NCBI GenBank assembly: GCA_002373165.1
Contig: DFJS01000027.1
Coordinates: 1-64,000, forward strand
Direction: 5' to 3'
DNA length: 64,000 nucleotides
From: Ruminococcus sp. UBA3665
Lineage (GTDB): Bacteria; Bacillota; Clostridia; Oscillospirales; Ruminococcaceae
The position numbers were made by a program, and so were the translations under genes. Numbering within the stretch: position 1 is the first letter of the stretch; each line of letters opens with the position of its first letter. This document shows, piece after piece, positions 7,266 through 19,300 of this stretch. A model generated the notes under the pieces. That model saw nothing but the letters and a program-made list of their open reading frames with translations. It did no database searches and was not told where the DNA came from.

Positions 7266-8900
7266 ATGAAACGTAACCATCTGACAGCAGCAATCGCCTC
7301 GCTTATGATTAGTGCTTCTATGGCAGCTGTACCTGTTTCTGTCAATGCCACAGGTTCCAATTACGGCAATGATGCTTTAATCACTGCCGACAGCTATACT
7401 ACCAATTATCTCCAAGCAGAAGTTTCTGACGGCACAGCAGTCAATTCCGGAAATACTCTTGTTTCCAACAATGCAATGATTATGAAAAAAATACTCAAGC
7501 TTGACGATACTGCAAGCATTCCCAAGTGCTCGTTTACATTTACGCCTTCTGTACCTGATAAATTAGAAGACAGCACAAACGGCATTTATAAAAAAGCTAC
7601 TGATACAACACTCGCAGTTTATGCCGGAGTAAATCCGGATGCTATCGTCTGGAAAGAAATTTCAGTGGACAGCGAAAACAACTGTTTCCAGAATAATAAT
7701 ACTACCGGAAACGGTACAGATTCTGCAAACGGTACTGCAACTGTGAATTATGCCGCACAGTCTGTAACGATTGATAATTCTGCCGCAAATCAGCTGACTG
7801 CCGGAACAGATGATGTTCTTCTGAGCAGTACGGCTACAGACGACGGCTATTATTACGCTGTCAAGGCATTACAGATTGATTTTTCGGCCTGCCAGTTCTC
7901 GGAACCGGGCGTTTATCGCTATTATATCCAGGAAGATACTGCTTCCGGCAACGGCATTACAAATGATACAGGTGTTACTGATGCTGATTCCCGGACGTGG
8001 AGAACAATTGATGTCTATGTAGAAGATGCCACTTATACCAAAAACGAAACAACTGTCAAAGCTCTCAAAATTGCCGGTTATGTAATGTATGTCGGCAAAC
8101 TGGAAGATGCTCCCAGTGATACGAATTCCGGTACAGCTGTCACTTCCAATGCACTGCTGGAAGACGGCATTTCTGATAATATTTTCGGGGATGATTCTGT
8201 ATATTACGGTTCCGGCAACGGCGCAGAAGCTGCCAACGCGGTAAAATCAGAAGGCTATATCAATACTGTAACGACTCATAAGCTGACATTCAGCAAAACC
8301 GTTGACGGAAATCAAGGTTCTAAAGATAAATATTTTAAATTCACATTGCAGTTAACCGGTTCAATCGACGATGCTGATGAATTCAAAATCAGTACAGAAT
8401 CCAATTATGATAAAGCACCTGCCGGCAACAGTGCTACTGTTTATACGGCTGCTGATATGAAATCCGGCAATGATGTCACTGTCATCAATGGTTCTCAGGT
8501 GAAAGCCGACGGCGGATATGCATTCTATTTGCAGGACGGTCAGAAAATTACTGTTACCGGCATTCCGGAGGGTGTGGGCTATGTTCTTACTGAATATAAT
8601 GAAGATTATGTTCCCTCTGCCGAAAATACCGGCGATACTATAAACGGCACAGAGTCCGGCACAGCTGTTTCTCTTGATAAAACAAATGCCGATCAAGCTG
8701 ACATCACGGCTAATACAGCAAGCATCAAAGATACGGCATTAACTCAGGATACTGCAAATGACTTCACTAATACCCGCCGCGGCGTAATCCCGACCGGCAT
8801 TCTTCTTTCCGTAGCCGCTCCTGCCTCTGTAGGCATCCTTGCTGTCGGCGGCATTGCATATCTGCTGCTGAAAAATAAGCGCAGAGACGAAGAAGAATAA
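7266..8900 (+). CDS. Major (shaft) pilin, FctA/Spy0128-like, with IPTG sorting signal
   Basis: The 544-residue product has a signal peptide (about 1-29, ending near VSVNA), two Ig-like FctA-type domains and a cell-wall sorting signal. Domain 1 covers roughly 60-310; domain 2 starts at LTFSKTVDGNQGSKDKYFKF (about 340) and ends at NDFTNTRR. The lysine in FSKTVDG, the glutamate in VLTEYNED and the asparagine in NDFTN match the Lys-Glu-Asn pattern that forms an intramolecular isopeptide bond in Spy0128. The C-terminus is VIPTG, a hydrophobic helix and a charged tail, like the QVPTG signal used by class B-like pilus sortases. The strong AAGGAGG site suggests high expression. Expected location: polymerised on the cell wall. 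Confidence 0.85.
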   Translation: MKRNHLTAAIASLMISASMAAVPVSVNATGSNYGNDALITADSYTTNYLQAEVSDGTAVNSGNTLVSNNAMIMKKILKLDDTASIPKCSFTFTPSVPDKLEDSTNGIYKKATDTTLAVYAGVNPDAIVWKEISVDSENNCFQNNNTTGNGTDSANGTATVNYAAQSVTIDNSAANQLTAGTDDVLLSSTATDDGYYYAVKALQIDFSACQFSEPGVYRYYIQEDTASGNGITNDTGVTDADSRTWRTIDVYVEDATYTKNETTVKALKIAGYVMYVGKLEDAPSDTNSGTAVTSNALLEDGISDNIFGDDSVYYGSGNGAEAANAVKSEGYINTVTTHKLTFSKTVDGNQGSKDKYFKFTLQLTGSIDDADEFKISTESNYDKAPAGNSATVYTAADMKSGNDVTVINGSQVKADGGYAFYLQDGQKITVTGIPEGVGYVLTEYNEDYVPSAENTGDTINGTESGTAVSLDKTNADQADITANTASIKDTALTQDTANDFTNTRRGVIPTGILLSVAAPASVGILAVGGIAYLLLKNKRRDEEE

Positions 8901-8903
8901 GCT

Positions 8904-9602
8904 TTGCTGAAATTCTTGAAACAAATGAATCTTCTTTATGAACGGGTGCTTCTGATTGTTCTTGTGCTGATTTTACTGATTGTCCTCTGGTGCATGTATG
9001 ATAATTATTATGTCTACAGTCACACGCTGGACCGCAGTATTCTGAAATATAAGCCTTCCCAGTCGAAGGCATCCGTTCCGGAAGATTCTCCTATTTCTGA
9101 TGATATGGCCGCCTGGCTGACAATTGACGGCACAAATATTGATTATCCCGTCATGCAGTTTACAGATAATATCAAATATCTGAATACAGACCCGTTCGGA
9201 AATTATTCACTTTCCGGCAGCATTTTTCTGGACAGCAGAAACAGTCCGGATTTTTCAGATGATTATTCCCTGCTGTACGGCCATCACATGGAATATGGAA
9301 AAATGTTCGGTGCATTGGATGATTTTTTTAATGCATCTTATCTGAGTCAGCATACCGCAGGTACTTTGATGATCGGCAAAGATGCCCGGAAACTCTATCA
9401 TCTTGAAGTATTTGCAAGCATGAGAGCAAGCGCAAAAGAGGAAACTGTATTTAATCTGAATCACGAGGAAATAAGACAGTTTATTAAAAATTATGCCGAA
9501 ATTTATACTACAGAACGCAATGACCGTATTGTCGGTCTGTCAACCTGTACAGAAGGAGATGCGGTTTCGCGAATTATTGTATTTTGCTATCTGTTTGAAT
9601 AA
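8904..9602 (+). CDS. Class B sortase, probable pilus polymerase
   Basis: Translation most likely begins at TTG 8904, three bases after the pilin stop; an ATG at 8925 is the alternative. The 232-residue protein has a membrane anchor (about 15-32) and the sortase catalytic set: His127 in LLYGHHMEYG, Cys215 in GLSTC and Arg223 in VSRIIVF. The two-residue variation in the TLxTC box and the helix-rich insert before Cys are typical of class B. Streptococcal SrtC2, also class B-like, polymerises Spy0128 through QVPTG. The genes flanking this one have IPTG, LTGD and LPTG signals, so it probably links all three. Confidence 0.88.
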   Translation: MLKFLKQMNLLYERVLLIVLVLILLIVLWCMYDNYYVYSHTLDRSILKYKPSQSKASVPEDSPISDDMAAWLTIDGTNIDYPVMQFTDNIKYLNTDPFGNYSLSGSIFLDSRNSPDFSDDYSLLYGHHMEYGKMFGALDDFFNASYLSQHTAGTLMIGKDARKLYHLEVFASMRASAKEETVFNLNHEEIRQFIKNYAEIYTTERNDRIVGLSTCTEGDAVSRIIVFCYLFE

Positions 9603-9620
9603 CCGGAAGGAGGGCTGCAC

Positions 9621-10385
9621 ATGAAATCATTACGAAATTTTTTCAGTTTTGTATTTTTATGCGCACTCTCTTTTTTTATCATCCGGCAGACAGATTTTGC
9701 AGTCAAAGCCTATCAGCTGACCGAAGCTGAAATTTCTATCGATTGTCTTTTGTTTGAAGAAACAGGAAATAATTCTTATGAAATTGTAATTGAAGCGGAA
9801 AATTCTGCTTCTCCGGTTCCAGAATCGGAACTGCTTCAAATTACAGAAAATCATACTGGAAAATTCCAGATAGCTCTTGACGAACCGGGTGTATTTACTT
9901 ACCGGATTTATCAGCGTCCCGGCACAGATCAGAATATCGCCTATGACAGTACAGTTTATCATCTTTCTGTTTATGTCGAGAATGCACAGGCCGGTCAGCT
10001 GACTTATGCTGTAATCGTTACCGCTGCAGATTCCGGCAAAAAACCGGATAAAATAGAATTCCAGAACAGAATTATGAACGAAACGGAAACTGCCGTGACA
10101 ACAACCACTGTCACAACAGCTGTTTCATCCGGAAGCATTCCAGAAACGGCAGTCACTTCTGACGAATCTGTTACAGAAACAGATTCCGGCAAAAGACCGC
10201 CCATTCTAAAGCATCCCCCCGTGAAAGACAGAATACAGGAAATTTTCAGTCCTCTTACAGGAGATTCTGCGCCTGTCGGCATAGTATCTGTTATTTCCCT
10301 ATTGGCCGCCGCCGGCACAGCATTCTCCCGGAGAAAACAGAAAGGAGGAAAGAATCATGATGAAAAAAATCAGAATCAAAGATAG
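9621..10385 (+). CDS. Minor pilin / anchor, FctA-like, with LTGD sorting signal
   Basis: The 254-residue product has a signal peptide (about 1-31), one FctA-like domain (about 35-150, with FTYRIYQRPG and a closing VEFQN-like KIEFQNR), a Thr/Ser-rich linker (about 155-190) and a Pro-rich stretch. It ends in a sorting signal SPLTGD, a hydrophobic helix and RRKQ. A small pilin with a low-complexity stalk fits the basal or minor subunit that links the fibre to the wall, as FctB does. A GGAGG lies ten bases before the ATG. Its last 29 bases overlap the start of the giant adhesin gene, so the two are translationally coupled. Confidence 0.8.
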   Translation: MKSLRNFFSFVFLCALSFFIIRQTDFAVKAYQLTEAEISIDCLLFEETGNNSYEIVIEAENSASPVPESELLQITENHTGKFQIALDEPGVFTYRIYQRPGTDQNIAYDSTVYHLSVYVENAQAGQLTYAVIVTAADSGKKPDKIEFQNRIMNETETAVTTTTVTTAVSSGSIPETAVTSDESVTETDSGKRPPILKHPPVKDRIQEIFSPLTGDSAPVGIVSVISLLAAAGTAFSRRKQKGGKNHDEKNQNQR

Positions 10386-13300
10386 AATCATCAGCGGTTT
10401 AGCTTCTCTGGCATTATTTTCTTCTTCCCTGCTGCCTTCCATGCAGGTATTTTCAGAAGAAATTCCGCCGGTTCAGGAATCCGCCCCAACAAACGCCCCA
10501 CTGAAATTAACAGATTTATCTCTGAAACTGGCATCCGGCATCAATGAAGAAACTAACGGCGTTTCCGGCTGGAAAGCAGATCAGCCCGCCAAAGGTCATG
10601 AATTTACCTATAATCTGACCATTGCTTTTTCTTCCAGCCAATCCAATTTTTCAGAAAAAGGAAAACTGGAAGCCGAACCCGGCGATATTCAGATTCATAT
10701 TCCTCTGCATATTCTAAAAAATCAGTCCGGCAGCTGGGCGGATGAACTGACTATCTGGTACCCCGAAGAACATGACCCCGATATTGCAGATAATGTCAAG
10801 TATGCCTACCGGATTGATGAGGAGCATAACGAGATTGTTCTCTATAACCGCATTCATTTTGACGAAGCGCAGTCTATTGCCATTCCGTTTTCTTATATGA
10901 CAACTGAAAATACCTGGAATTATCAGGATATGGAACAGTTTACCTGTCAGGTCAAAATAGAAACAGCAGTTACTCTGGATGACGGCACGTTAAAACCTGT
11001 TTTCATTCCCAATGCCGGAACACAGGACGACAATTATGTATATACTGATCTGATTCCTGCCTATCTCAATACAGAAGCGGAAATCAGCAGTATCCGGAAA
11101 ACTGCCGAACCCGACAGTCAGGGCAGTCTGCTGAGAACCTGGAATGCTTCCTGGGGAACCGCTCCCGAATCTGACGAGCAATATCTGTATACAGTCTGGA
11201 AAATAGAATCTAAATTCAAAGATGTCACACAAAAATACACGTTCTGCCTGAATGATCTTTATTCCGGCATTACGGAACATGACGGCACAGCTTATCAGGG
11301 AATGCAGGGCAATCCCGAAGTTATCGGCTATCGGCTTTCCGGTCAGAGCGTTTTTTCTGATATCTGTGAAGCCGGAAATCAGACTGCCTCTTCCAGAAAA
11401 GATTATGTTCTTGTACGCTATGATAAATCTGTCATAGATGCTCTGGATGCAGGCACTTATCAGTTTGAAAATTCTGTTACAGGAACTGTAACTCCGCAGG
11501 ACGGAGCAGACCCGGAAACAAATGCTGAACATACAGGATATTTTCTGTATACAGTGGAAGATACAGATACTGTCTTTATCGCTCCGAACGAAAAATATGA
11601 ATTATCCAAATATGGCATTTACAGCAATGAAAAACATGTAGAAAATCATCGCTATCATGTTTCTTCCTATCAGCTGAAAGACCTGATAGACGGCGATTCT
11701 GTCAGCGGACTGACTTATGAATTACAGGCAAATCTGAACGGCTATATCCGGACACTTGCGGATGGTTCTGTTTCCTTTGCCAGCGGTCAGGAGCTTGTCA
11801 TCGGCGATTCCGTCATCTTACCGGACGGAAATGCCAGAATAATCCAGAACGGCACAAGATTTGAACTCAATCATGAATTTTTTACTTTTCTGAACTCCAA
11901 AGCCTTCAAGGCGGAACAGCTTGGAACTAATACAAAAATAAAAAAACAGGATGATACTGTTTACTGGATTGTAGATAAATCCACAGCCATTCCCGTTCAG
12001 GAAAGAGATACTGTCATCATCGGGGGCATTTCCTATGAAGCTGCCGATACTGCTGAAATCACAATCGGCAGTCCGTTTGCAGTCAAAGACGGCGAGGAGA
12101 CAAAACAGATTTTTCTGAAAAATTATTCTGTTGTTACAGTCAATGGCGAGCCTTTGCAGCTCATCAGCGGTTCGGCAAAATTATATCTTGAAATCGGAGA
12201 TATTATTTATCCTTCCGAAGAAATTTCAGTGGAAAATGCCGGCCTTGCAGATGACGGCTGCCGGATTCAAAATTCTACTGCGGTTACTCTGACAAATGAA
12301 GATCTGCTGACCCAACAGAAAGAAATTGTCCGCTTTATGGACAGTTATTTATTTTCCCAGGACAGCACTGCAAATTTCATCACCGGCACACAGCAGGATG
12401 CACAGGAAGGCTGGTTCGGCCGCCGGAATGTCACGTATGAATTCACAGACCAGGACCTGAAACTGGAAAATTCTGTTTTAAACAATACTGACAGCACTGA
12501 TTATATTTTCACGGAACTCAGCTGGAAACTGTCCAGTATGGATGCAGAATATTCTTCTGATCAGAACGCTTTTGTTTTTCAGACTGTCACAGATTATTCA
12601 AGACATATCTTTGACCAGGATGCCAATTTCATTGAAATTCTGATTACCAAAGACGGCCAGACGTATGAAATACTGCAAACGATTGATCTGAAATCAGATT
12701 CTGCCCGGAATATCGATTTTGTAGAATTTCCTCCTGATGTAACAGGCTGGAAATTTGAGTTTCACAGTCCGTATGCTTCTCATAAAATCAGTCTGTTTCC
12801 TGAACTGACATTAAAAGGCAGTTCTGAAACGATACAAAATGCTCTGGAAAAAAGCAAACTCACTCTGGAAGAAGAAAATTATGCAGATGTTGTACTGAAT
12901 AACAAGGGCAGTCTGCAAATTACAGGAGGCAATGCTGTATCTTCTTCTTTTAACGATGCTTATCAGATTCAAAAAAATGATAATGATTTTATTGCTTCTG
13001 TAGTCCGCAGTTCTCAGATTTTAAAAAGCGTTTCTTCAGACAGCGATGCCGTCAGAGTCAATAAAGGTCAGCAGTATGTTGCTGTAAAATGGACGACAAA
13101 AATTTCAGAAACAATTAACAAAAATACAGAATCCGAACCAAAAATTCAGTCAGGCGGCATATTCTATGATTATCTTCCTCTAGGCAGTACCCTGCTGACG
13201 ACTGGTTCTCCGCAAGCTGATGTTGCTGTTTATGCCGGCGAAATCAACCGGAATTATCAGCTCCAGTACGGAACGGATTACACCTACCGCACAGAATGGG

Positions 13301-16300
13301 ATACTGCCGAAAACAGACAGAAACTGCTTATCAAGATTACTGCCCCGTCACCGACAGGCATGTATTCTCTTTCCTACGCTACCAGACATAATTTCTGGGA
13401 TATCAACGATTATGGCAGAACTGTCCGGAATTCTGTAGCATATCAGACAGGAAATGAAGATATCGCCAACGGCAGACCCAGCGACGGCGGCGGCAGCACC
13501 ATGCAGGATGCAGCTCTTCTTTCCGGCTGGATTCCTTCTGATCATAATAAAAAATATCTTTATGAACAGGCCTATTATACAATCAATTCTCTGATTCCTT
13601 CCAGCGCGGGCATTTCCAAAAAAACGGCGACTCCCTCTACAAACGGCTATGCGGAACACGGCGTACTGAATATGTCAAAAGATAAAGATTCCGAAGCTTA
13701 CAGCTATCAGGTACGCTGGGCAAATTCCACACTGGAACGCGCTAAAAATATTATTATTCTTGATGCACTGGAAAATTATCAGCATCAGCGCAACGGTTCC
13801 TCGGAAGAAGATCTCAGCGAATGGCATGGCACTCTTGCCGGATTTGATTTTTCCGCACTGGAAAATAAGGGCGTTGCCGTCAGAGTATATCTGACTTCTG
13901 CCGATAAAGAAACTCTGGATTTTGAAACACTCTACAGCCGGGATCATTCCGTGCTGGAAACAGATTTGAACAACGGTCAGGACGGAATCGACTGGGTTTT
14001 GTGGGACGGTTCCAATTTCGATCTTGACAAAGCAACGGCTTTTGCTGTAGATCTGAGACAGAAAAAAGACGGAACGGAATATATGCTGGGCTATAACCAG
14101 AGCTTTTATTTTATCATTCATATGAAAGCCCCTGCTTTAAAAATCTTCAATGATGATACCGAACAGCAGGGCTATATTGATACTGACGGAATCATACGCT
14201 ATAACCAGGATCATGACCCCGAAACCAATAACAGTATTTTCCGTTCTTATGATTCTGTTTTCGATAATATGTATACTTTCGGGGAACATTCTGAAATTAA
14301 AATCGATCAGACCAAAACCAAAGCAGAGGAAATTATCGTAAAACAAAAACATCCGGATGAAGAAGGCATTATTAAAAATATTGAAACATTCCGCATTGCT
14401 TATCGTGATATTAAAAATATCTGCATACAGACAATTGTCCTGAATCAGGAAACTCATCAGTATGAAACTGAATATACTCCCGTATGGACTCCGGAGTATC
14501 CCGAAACGTTCGCAGTCCGCACAGGAGATATTATCGTCTACACGGACAGCACCGGCGCAGAACAAACTTTGCAAATTCAGGCCACAGATGAAATCGACTG
14601 GATTTCCTCTTCATCAGAATACGGCTTCTATGCGCATACTATCGTAACGTATCATGCAGTAGGCAATATGAAAATTGCCAAAGCCAGCAGCGAAGATACT
14701 TCTCAGCTGATTCCCGGCATTCCGTTTCATCTGTACGGCACTTCCTGGTATGATTCACAAAACATGATAGAAGAAACTCTCTATACAAACGAAGACGGCT
14801 TTCTTGTGATTGAAAATCTTCCGCGCGGAGAATATACTCTCCAGGAACAGGCCGGAAATCCGGACTGGGTACTCGACCCCACAGTTCACACTATCGTGAT
14901 AGATGCTTACGGAAACACATTTCTGGATAACGAACTTCTTGTCAATGACCTAGGAACTTTTCAGGCATCTAATCCGGATTGCCGGGAATCTGACGGAAAA
15001 TTCCGCATTACGATTGACAATCGGGATTATATCGTTTCCGATCAGGCAGTATTTCTCAACCGTCCGCGCAGACACGGTACTCTGATTCTGCGGAAAGTAG
15101 ATTCCTTTGATGCATCCAGACAGCTCTACGGGGCAGAATTTGTTCTGAAATCTGACCCTTTGACGTTCTATCATAACGAAATAACAGAATCTGCCGTCAG
15201 CAGTGCAGACGGTTCCGTCATCTTTGCAGATGTGGAACAAGGCCGCTATACTCTGACAGAAACGGTCTTTCCGGACGGCTATGTACCTGTCCGAAAAACG
15301 TATCAGGTTATCTGTGACGAAAACGGCAGTGTCTCCGTCACGAATCAGCAATATGATGACAGCGGAGCCTATCTGATTGAAAATATCCCCTATGCTGAAT
15401 TAAAACTCCGTAAACTGGATGATGTCAACCAGAGCGAAATGCTGGGCGGTACGGAATTCACCCTCACACTTGATCAGCCTGATGTTTCCGGAACAGTCGA
15501 TGAATCCAGACTGACAGACTGGTCCGACAGAAAACAGATAAAAATTACCAGTTCCAACAGCGGAATTGCTGTATTTTCCCAGCTTCTGGACGGTCAGTAC
15601 ACGCTTACCGAAACAAAGGCATCGCCTGACGGAAAGCATGTCATAGATGAAACAAATCCCCCGGCATATCAGATTATCGTAAAAGACGGAAAAATTGCAT
15701 CGTTTCAGCCTGTCAGCGGTACGAATGCCGCCGCGGCTGTGCTGGATCGCTCCAAAGCAACAGGCGAGGAATGGTTAATCTATAATACCAGAACTTATGA
15801 AAATCAAGTGACTGTCAATAAAAAATGGATCGGCCAGCCTATGCAGGAAGGCTTTCCCGTGCTTCATCTTGCTTACGATGAATCACAGCATAAAATCAAA
15901 ACTGCAACCATCAGCAAACAGGAATTTCAGGAAAAATTTGATCTCAGCATCTGCAATTTTATCCGCCACGGTGAAGGCTATGACGCTATGACACTGGAAG
16001 AAGCCAGTGCTTATGCCAATCATATCGATTCGGACGATTCCGGAGAAAATGAACTCTATGCCGATGAAACAGGTTCTGTCTATATGTGGCAGAGCGGAAC
16101 AGATCTTCATTTCTGGACAGATGCCGAAATGATTTATCTTCCTGCTGACTGTGAAAATCTGATATCCGGAAAAACCAATCTTATTTCTCTTGATTTCAGC
16201 GGCTTTTTCTGCGATAAAGTCACTACTATGAAAGCCATGTTCTCCGGATGCACGGCACTGGAAAGCATCGAGTTCGGCGATTATTTCACAGAAGGCCAGA

Positions 16301-19300
16301 ATGTGCGCTCTACAGAAGATATGTTCCGGAACTGCACAAATCTGAAACTTATCGATCTGGATCATTTCAGCACTTCCGGCAGATTAACTTCCACAGCGGG
16401 CATGTTCCGGAACTGTCAGAAAATTCATACAATCAAAATCGGCTCTATGGATACTTCCAACGTAACAGATATGAGCTATATGTTCGGCATGGATGATGAA
16501 TCCGATACGGATACGGTAACACAAAATAATTACCAAACAGACCCTTCTCTGAATACTGCGCTGACCAGTCTTGTTCTGACAAATCTCAGCACAGAAAACT
16601 GCACTGCGTTCCGGGGCATGTTCCAGGGCATGAGTGCTCTGAAAACCATTGCTCTTGATTATACTAAATTCACTGCCGGAACGGCATTGACTTCCACAGC
16701 AAGAATGTTCAATACCTGTCAGGCACTGACCAGCATTGATCTGCGCGGCTTCGGAGACTGTTCCAATCTTGCATCCATCAACCGCTGGTTCAGAAGATGC
16801 AATAATCTGAAATATATCGATCTTGCTAATTTTTCAACCGGAACAAGTACCGGCACACATCTTGCCGATATCAGTCTTTCTTTCTATCTTACGGGAAAAT
16901 ATGACAACAATGACAGTCAGTGGAATTTATCCGCACAGGACGGCTGCGCCGTCTACACCAAAGGAAAATGGAACTGCACGCCTGATGTTGTCACGTATGC
17001 AGATAAAACATTCGACTGCTTCCGGATTCTGTTATACGGAACAGTATATAAAAATACCAATACCAACAAAGGTTCTGCTGAACATCTGGATATCCAGAAA
17101 CAAGGCCATATTGTGCTGGATTCCGGAAACAATGCCGGAAGACCGCGCTATGGTTATTTCAACGATTCCAATTCTGATTATTATAAAACCGTATTCTGCC
17201 CCGGAACTTATGCATCCTCTTCCGTTCCGGAGGAATCACCTGACGAACCGATTCCGGAACAAACGTCTCATGAAACTGCACTGACAGGCTATAAAACAGA
17301 AAAAATCAATCCTGTAAAAATTATTCCAGTTGTATTCGATGCTGATCAACTCTATGAAGAATCCAACACTTATCAGATAGAATATATCACAGGCGGCAGC
17401 ATTCTTTCAGAAAATCAGAATGTTTATACTGTTCCGGAAACAATCCGGATTACTGTTCTGCATACCTGGTATGACAATCCGGAAATGCCCTCTCAAAAAT
17501 ATGAACAGGAAACTGTCTATACAAAAGAAATCACTGCCGTCTGGAAAGCCGCGGAACGAACTGAAAATTCTGAATGGGTCTGCGAAATTCAGGTTTATGA
17601 CGATACTGCATTATATACTATCTATGAGGAAGTTCCCAAAGACCCCAACGGAAAAGAATATCATTCCTCTGCACGGCAGGCAGATAAACTCAAAATGACA
17701 GAACAGCCTTTTACAATTACCAATTCTCAAAGCCCGATCGGTTCGCTTTCCGTTTCCAAAGTGCTGACAGACAGCCGGAACAATGAAGTGCATACTGCCG
17801 GACAGGAAAATTTTATCTTTGAAATTGCTCTGCAAGATCAGGAACAAAATCCCGTTGAAGGCGAAATTGCCGGATATATATTCCATAACGGAAAAATTAC
17901 GATTTCTCTCCGGGCGGATGAAACAATTCTTCTCAGCGGTATTCCGGCAGGCTACACCTATACAGTCACGGAACTGACAGCTGATTCGGAAAAATATACA
18001 CGGGGCACTGTCCGCAGTCTGCCGGAGGATTCCCCTGCTTCCGGAACAATTCTCAGCAACAGAATTCAGGCCGTCACATGGCAGAATCTGATCAATACGT
18101 CCGGATTTGCACTGCATAAAACAGTCACTGACAATGACGGACTTCCTGTTGATGATGATTCAATATTTACGTTCCATGTCAGCTTCAGCGGACTGCTGCA
18201 AAACTATCCCTATTCCATGCCGCAGTCTGACGAACCTGTTCTTTCCGGCAATGCCGGAACGCTCGAACTGACTCTTGCTGTCCGGAACGGTCAGACCGTG
18301 CATTTTACAGATCTGCCAATCGGAACAGACTATCAGATTTCTGAAATTTCAGACGATCGCTATCTTGCCTCATATCAGACAGAAAATCAGGAACTCCGGA
18401 CAGAGCATATTACTGACCTGCTGGAAGTAACGGCTTCTCCCGAAACTGTTACTTTCACGAATCAGAAACTGCTCGAAAATGAACCCGTCAATATCCGGGT
18501 GACGAAAAAATGGCAGGGTGAAGAAAATGATCTCCGTGAAAGACCGGAATCTATTACAATTCTTCTGCATACCTACAAGGCCAATGTGGAAAAAAATCCG
18601 GAAACAAATAAAATATCCTCCAAACAGAAAGACGAATCGTTTATTACAGAAATCCCGGTACAGAAAGCCGTTCTGGATGCTTCCGGAAGCTGGACGTATA
18701 CTTTTGAGAATCTGGACAGATACTGCATCCGGAATAATCAGATTCAATATGAATATTATTACGAAATAGAAGAAACCGAAGTCCCCGGCTATACTTCCTC
18801 CCTTGTCAGAACTGAAATTCTGAACGCTGATGATTTCATTACAAGCGACCAGATCGGCGATGTTGCTGTTGAAATTACAAATACAAAATATCCCGGTCAT
18901 TTTCTGCAAATTCAAAAAGAAGTGACAGGAAACCTGGGAAACAAGGCAAAGGCTTTCACCTTCGAGCTGACTGCTTATCAGATTCAGACGGTAGGACTCA
19001 CGCAGGAAGAACAAAAACTGCCCCTGACAAAACTGCTCGAAACAGAAGGCACACTGACACAGCTTTCACTTTCTGCACAGCCGGACGGAACTGCCAAAGG
19101 CATTTTCAGTCTGGCCGACGGCGATTTTCTTAAAATCAAGAATATTCCGGACGGCACTTATCTTTCCGTCAGGGAAATAGGCCATGAAGCAGAAGGCTAT
19201 ACTGTTTCGGCAGTATATCAGTTTGACGGCGCGGAAGAATCGGCTTATCATTACGGCGATTTCTTACAGCTGAACCAGAATCTGAATCTTTACTGCCGGA